From Planctomycetota bacterium (GTDB lineage Bacteria; Planctomycetota; Phycisphaerae; Sedimentisphaerales; Anaerobacaceae), in contig JABMRO010000112.1 of the NCBI GenBank assembly GCA_013202635.1, positions 1-10,326 on the forward strand: a DNA stretch of 10,326 nucleotides, in the 5' to 3' direction. A program made the position numbers and the translations under genes. Below the pieces are notes generated by a model. That model had not been told where the DNA came from, searched no databases, and saw only the letters and a list, made by a program, of their open reading frames with translations. Positions 7,457-10,326 of this stretch are shown piece after piece. How positions within the stretch are numbered: the first letter of the stretch is position 1; each line of letters opens with the position of its first letter.

Positions 7457-8272
7457 ATGAGAGTGATAATTGAACCGGATTATAAAACGGCGACCAGGTG
7501 GGCTGCTAATTACATAACTAAAAGCATCAATGAATTTAAGCCGAGCCAGGACAAACCTTTTGTGTTGGGTCTGCCTACGGGTTCTTCGCCGCTGGGAATA
7601 TATGAAGAGCTTATAAAACTCAATAAAAAAGGTTTGGTTTCTTTCAAAGATGTTGTGACCTTTAATATGGATGAGTATGTCAACCTGCCTGTGGAGCATT
7701 CTGAAAGTTATTATTCATTTATGTGGAACAACTTTTTCAGCCGCATAGACATTAAGAAAGAAAATGCCAACATTCTCAACGGCAATGCAGCGGACCTCGA
7801 AGCCGAGTGCGCCGGCTATGAGGAAAAGATTAAAAAGGTGGGCGGCATTAAACTCTTTCTCGGCGGAATCGGCCCTGACGGTCATATAGCGTTTAATGAA
7901 CCGGCTTCGTCATTATCTTCGAGGACACGCGTTAAGAAGCTTACTTACGATACCCTCGTGGCTAATTCTCGATTTTTTGACGACGACGTCAACAAAGTAC
8001 CCAAGACCGCTTTAACGGTGGGCGTAGGTACTGTTATGGATGCCGAGGAGGTCCTGATTATTGTTAACGGCCATAATAAAGCCCGTGCAATGCAGCATGC
8101 TATTGAAGGCGGTGTAAATCATATGTGGACTATCAGCGCCCTGCAGATGCACCCGAAAGGCATCATCGTCTGTGATGAAGAGGCCACAGATGAACTGAAG
8201 GTCGGCACAGTAAGATACTTTAAGAACATAGAATCAGCTAATCTCGACCCGGCTACAGTTTTGAAATCGTAA
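7457..8272 (+). CDS. nagB: Glucosamine-6-phosphate deaminase
   Basis: A 271-residue cytoplasmic enzyme that converts glucosamine 6-phosphate to fructose 6-phosphate and ammonia, linking amino-sugar breakdown to glycolysis. The sequence stays in register with E. coli NagB numbering: phosphate-binding loop PTGSSP (40-45), catalytic base Asp72 in FNMDEY, the GIGPDGHIAFNEP block with Asp141, His143 and Glu148, then Arg172 and Lys208. Residues that bind the activator N-acetylglucosamine 6-phosphate in E. coli also have counterparts (Ser151, Arg158, Lys160, Glu198, Tyr254); Thr161 is Lys here. Allosteric control is therefore plausible. The start at 7457 is supported by GAGG at 7445-7448, eight bases upstream. 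The gene follows the DUF4954 gene and ends 20 bases from the convergent isomerase gene, with no visible intrinsic terminator between. nagA, nagK and transporters are not in the window, so the direction of use (catabolic or biosynthetic) is open. Confidence 0.95.
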   Translation: MRVIIEPDYKTATRWAANYITKSINEFKPSQDKPFVLGLPTGSSPLGIYEELIKLNKKGLVSFKDVVTFNMDEYVNLPVEHSESYYSFMWNNFFSRIDIKKENANILNGNAADLEAECAGYEEKIKKVGGIKLFLGGIGPDGHIAFNEPASSLSSRTRVKKLTYDTLVANSRFFDDDVNKVPKTALTVGVGTVMDAEEVLIIVNGHNKARAMQHAIEGGVNHMWTISALQMHPKGIIVCDEEATDELKVGTVRYFKNIESANLDPATVLKS

Positions 8273-8292
8273 CTGCTGATTAGCGCCGCGAA

Positions 8293-9486
8293 TTACTGGG
8301 GCCGAGGTACCCGTGCCGGTGGTACCGGCGGCGCTGGTTCTTTGCCGGGCGGATAAACTATACTTGCCGCAGCCTTGAGCGAATTGATATACTCCTGAGC
8401 GAGTTCGTTCTTTTTTCCCTGGGTTAGCTTTTGTATGATATCGTTCTTGGCCTGCTCAAATGAAGTGGTTCCAGTGCCCTTGCGGTCTGTGACCTTTATT
8501 ATATGGTATCCGAATCGGGTCTCGACAATATCGCTGACCTTTCCTGTTTCCAGCGCGAAGGCGGCCTTTTCGAAAGGCGGTACCATATTGCCTTTACCGA
8601 AGAAATTCAAATCGCCGCCTTGTGCCGCCGATGAGCAGCTCGAATTGGCTTTGGCTAATGCGGCAAAGTCGGCTCCTTCTTTGATTTGTTTGAGCAGGTC
8701 CTCAGCTTTCGCTTTGGCCTTTGCTTTTTCCTGGTTGGGGTCGGCGCCGGCTTCATCGGTTTTGGGTGTTATGAGGATATGACTTGCTCTTACCTGTTCT
8801 TTTGTCTGGAACTGAGTTGGGTTTTCATCATAGTATTTTTTGGCTTCGGCTTCAGTTACATTGATATTGTAGGGCACATGGCTTATGAAAAGTTTCTGTT
8901 GGCCTAATTTCTTTCGAATTTCATTTTTCCAATCATCAAAAACAATTCCCTGGCTCTCGGCTATGTTTTTTAGTTCTTCTACTGATAATGGAGGCCTCTG
9001 CGCAGAGGCTATCTGTTCGACCTGTTTAGTTACTTCTTCATCGGTAATTACTATGTTGGTTTCTTTTACCTTTTCCTCTAACAATCTTACGACAATTAGT
9101 TCATCGAGGATCTGCTGCCTGATCTGTTTTTCTAATGCCTGAGCAAAGGAGGGCGGCAACTGTTTGTTCTGTTGGGCCATTTTCTCAAGCTGCGGCTGGA
9201 TGATTTTTTGCAGCTCGGCCTCGGTAATATCGACGCCGTTGACAGTTACAGCGATACCGTCAGCGGGTTCTTCGGGGGCCGCCAGCTCAACTAAATTGGT
9301 GCTGGTTTCGGCTTCGGTTTTGGCTACAGCTTCGGTTTTTGTTTCGGCTTCGATTTTGGGCTGGGCAGGTTGAGGTATATTGGTATCGGCCTGCTCTGAC
9401 GGTTTCTGTTTACAGTTCAAACCACAAACAGCGAGTAATACCACCAAAATGATTAAAACTTTCGAATTAAAAAAGAAACTTCTCAT
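8293..9486 (-). CDS. Parvulin-type peptidyl-prolyl cis-trans isomerase (SurA/PrsA-like), exported
   Basis: A 397-residue extracytoplasmic foldase. A hydrophobic signal segment (about 9-23) ends in AVCGLNCKQ. Cys21 or Cys25 could be lipidated, but the residue before each (Val or Asn) is not the usual Gly, Ala or Ser, so this may be an atypical lipoprotein or a cleaved or anchored protein. Residues 35-75 are an acidic, proline-containing linker with EAETKTEA-type repeats. Residues 76-225 form the helical SurA_N-like chaperone part. Residues 230-335 are the parvulin domain, with ASHILI (234-239), GGDLNFFGKGNMVPPFEKAAF (290-310) and FGYHIIKV (325-332). The tail is proline-rich (PPGKEPAPPVPP). I chose the ATG at 9484-9486 rather than the in-frame ATG at 9514-9516, because an AAAGGA ribosome site lies six bases upstream and the shorter form begins directly with MRSFFF and the signal segment. 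The client proteins are unknown. Confidence 0.88.
   Translation of the reverse strand: MRSFFFNSKVLIILVVLLAVCGLNCKQKPSEQADTNIPQPAQPKIEAETKTEAVAKTEAETSTNLVELAAPEEPADGIAVTVNGVDITEAELQKIIQPQLEKMAQQNKQLPPSFAQALEKQIRQQILDELIVVRLLEEKVKETNIVITDEEVTKQVEQIASAQRPPLSVEELKNIAESQGIVFDDWKNEIRKKLGQQKLFISHVPYNINVTEAEAKKYYDENPTQFQTKEQVRASHILITPKTDEAGADPNQEKAKAKAKAEDLLKQIKEGADFAALAKANSSCSSAAQGGDLNFFGKGNMVPPFEKAAFALETGKVSDIVETRFGYHIIKVTDRKGTGTTSFEQAKNDIIQKLTQGKKNELAQEYINSLKAAASIVYPPGKEPAPPVPPARVPRPQ
9304..9351 (-). repeat. Imperfect tandem repeat coding the TEA-rich linker of the isomerase
   Basis: Residues 46-61 of the isomerase read EAETKTEAVAKTEAET, encoded by repeated GAAACCGAAGC-like units. The repeat stays in frame and lies between the signal segment and the chaperone domain. 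Flexible charged linkers at this position are common in anchored proteins. Its length may vary between strains through slippage. Confidence 0.55.
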
Positions 9487-9492
9487 TTTTTG

Positions 9493-9498
9493 TCCTTT
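9493..9498 (-). promoter_or_regulatory. Ribosome binding site of the isomerase gene
   Basis: AAAGGA on the minus strand, six bases before the ATG at 9484-9486. It decides the start in favour of this ATG over the one 30 bases further upstream, which has no comparable site and would place ten polar residues before the signal segment. Confidence 0.75.
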
Positions 9499-9514
9499 CA
9501 CAACTTTAAAACAC

Positions 9515-9535
9515 AAAAAAACCCTTCACAGAGGG
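9515..9535 (-). promoter_or_regulatory. Small hairpin plus T7 run in the isomerase leader, attenuator-like
   Basis: On the minus strand CCCT (9535-9532) and AGGG (9525-9522) flank a six-base loop and are followed at once by seven T (9521-9515). It lies between the predicted transcription start near 9540 and the gene start at 9486. The stem is only four or five pairs, so termination would be weak. It may be an attenuator or simply chance. Confidence 0.35.
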
Positions 9536-9546
9536 CACATATCACC

Positions 9547-9575
9547 ATTATTTCCTGAAAAAGTGAATATGTCAA
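9547..9575 (-). promoter_or_regulatory. Strong sigma70-type promoter for the isomerase gene
   Basis: On the minus strand a perfect TTGACA (9575-9570) is followed after 17 bases by AATAAT (9552-9547), five of six matches. Transcription would start near 9540 and give a leader of about 54 bases. It lies in the 309-base gap 9487-9795, which also holds the divergent promoter at 9686-9714. The gap also contains a bulged stem, CCCC-T-GCTG (9631-9639) with CAGCGGGG (9659-9666), that has no T-run and no clear role. Confidence 0.7.
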
Positions 9576-9685
9576 GCTATTTCCAAATTTCAACCGTTAA
9601 TGTCGTCCTGGATGTCTGTTTCGTTTTTTGCCCCTGCTGCTTTGTTTTGCCCGGTGAACAGCGGGGACAGCAAATAATGAATTCT

Positions 9686-9714
9686 TTGTAAAAATACCAA
9701 TAGAGTGATAGAAT
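9686..9714 (+). promoter_or_regulatory. Sigma70-type promoter for the UroD-family gene
   Basis: TTGTAA (9686-9691, four of six) and TAGAAT (9709-9714, five of six) are separated by exactly 17 bases. Transcription would begin near 9721, with a leader of about 75 bases before the ATG at 9796. It is divergent from the isomerase promoter about 110 bases away. Confidence 0.55.
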
Positions 9715-9795
9715 ATCGGCTGAAAATTGTTGGTTGATGATTAGAAAATCGTAAGGACGGTTCGCGGGCCGCTCCTGTTGATTTAGGAATTTTTT

Positions 9796-10326
9796 ATGGA
9801 CAGTAATTCTGACAGCAAGGCAGTGATGACCGGCAGAGAACGTATAATCAAGGCTCTCAGTTATGAACCTGTGGATCGTGTTCCGGTGGATTTGGGCGGT
9901 ACTCTCGGCACGGGTGCTCACGTCAGTGTTATAGCGAACCTGCGCCGTGCACTCGGTCTGGATAAGCCCCCGCCGTTTGCTTCGCAAAACGAATCAGCGG
10001 GGGTAAAAGTTGTCGAGCCTTATCAAATGCTTGGTGAGGTTGCGGCCGATTTGCGGGATACGCTTTGGATAGACGCGGTGAACCTGCCCGGGCCGAGGAA
10101 TCATTTTGGTTTTGCGAATGAAAACTGGAAACCATGGAGAACATTTGACGGTACGGACGTGCTGATTCCGGAGAAATTCAATACGGAGCCGGAACCTAAC
10201 GGTGATATTCACCAGTATCCACAAGGCGATAAATCCGTGCCGGCTTCGGGGCGGATGCCCAAAGGCGGGTTCTATTTTGATGACATTATTCGCCAGGAGC
10301 CGATTGACGAGGCTAAACTCAACCCG
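9796..10326 (+). CDS. Uroporphyrinogen decarboxylase (UroD/MtaA)-family protein, 3'-truncated by the window edge
   Basis: The first 177 codons of a gene that runs off the right edge with no stop. The N-terminus TGRERIIKALSYEPVDRVPVDLGG (residues 12-35), then VVEPYQMLGEVAADL and IDAV, is the characteristic opening of the broad UroD family. This family includes heme-pathway decarboxylases and the cobalamin-dependent methyltransferase relatives (MtaA, CmuA). Planctomycetes carry many such paralogues of unknown substrate. The divergent RVPVDLGG form and the insert-rich segment at about 90-170 favour the methyltransferase-like or uncharacterised branch over true HemE, but the zinc-ligand or active-site region lies off the window. 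The start at 9796 is supported by AGGA at 9785-9788, seven bases upstream. It is not in an operon with anything visible here. Confidence 0.82.
   Translation, partial: MDSNSDSKAVMTGRERIIKALSYEPVDRVPVDLGGTLGTGAHVSVIANLRRALGLDKPPPFASQNESAGVKVVEPYQMLGEVAADLRDTLWIDAVNLPGPRNHFGFANENWKPWRTFDGTDVLIPEKFNTEPEPNGDIHQYPQGDKSVPASGRMPKGGFYFDDIIRQEPIDEAKLNP

Noticed and set aside
9487..9516. Longer start of the isomerase at 9516
   Set aside because: No ribosome site, and it puts a polar decapeptide before the signal segment; the ATG at 9486 has a good AAAGGA.
9631..9666. Stem CCCCTGCTG/CAGCGGGG as a terminator
   Set aside because: It has a bulge and a long loop, and no T-run follows on either strand.
9577..9987. 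Leftward 136-codon frame overlapping the UroD-family start
   Set aside because: It crosses the divergent promoter region and is antisense to a gene with a clear family match and ribosome site.

Overview
The window looks like a chromosomal stretch from a member of the Planctomycetota, probably a Phycisphaerae-like lineage. The grounds are the gene set: a DUF4954 left-handed beta-helix protein beside nagB, a UroD/MtaA-family protein, a parvulin-type foldase with an acidic linker, and a small PGRP-like protein whose sequence pattern I associate with planctomycetes. This assignment is inference from family recognition only, and no rRNA or other marker gene is present.

Left third (1-4060, all on +): a type III restriction-modification operon. 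The window opens inside the mod gene (beta-class DNA methyltransferase; its catalytic DPPY-type motif lies off the left edge). A 108-base gap carrying two adjacent palindromic repeats follows, then a complete res gene (helicase plus C-terminal nuclease). The res gene is followed by a branched hairpin with a T-run that reads as an intrinsic terminator.

Middle (4061-5273): a low-information spacer with short direct repeats, then a leftward gene for a membrane-anchored PGRP/amidase-like protein that appears to have lost its zinc ligands, then about 475 bases of non-coding DNA leading into the next rightward gene.

Right half: a DUF4954 protein (5274-7325) and nagB (7457-8272) run rightward as a probable amino-sugar pair. 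Each is preceded by a similar small hairpin 40-46 bases upstream of its start. A parvulin-type peptidyl-prolyl isomerase runs leftward and meets nagB tail to tail with a 20-base gap. Its promoter region, which has a perfect TTGACA box, is divergent from a UroD-family gene that leaves the window at the right edge and has its own good promoter.

I see no complete new multi-gene system. The points most worth a second look are the DUF4954-nagB pairing, the apparently catalytically dead PGRP-like protein, and the shared leader hairpins. There is no tRNA, rRNA, CRISPR array, transposase or integrase in the window.
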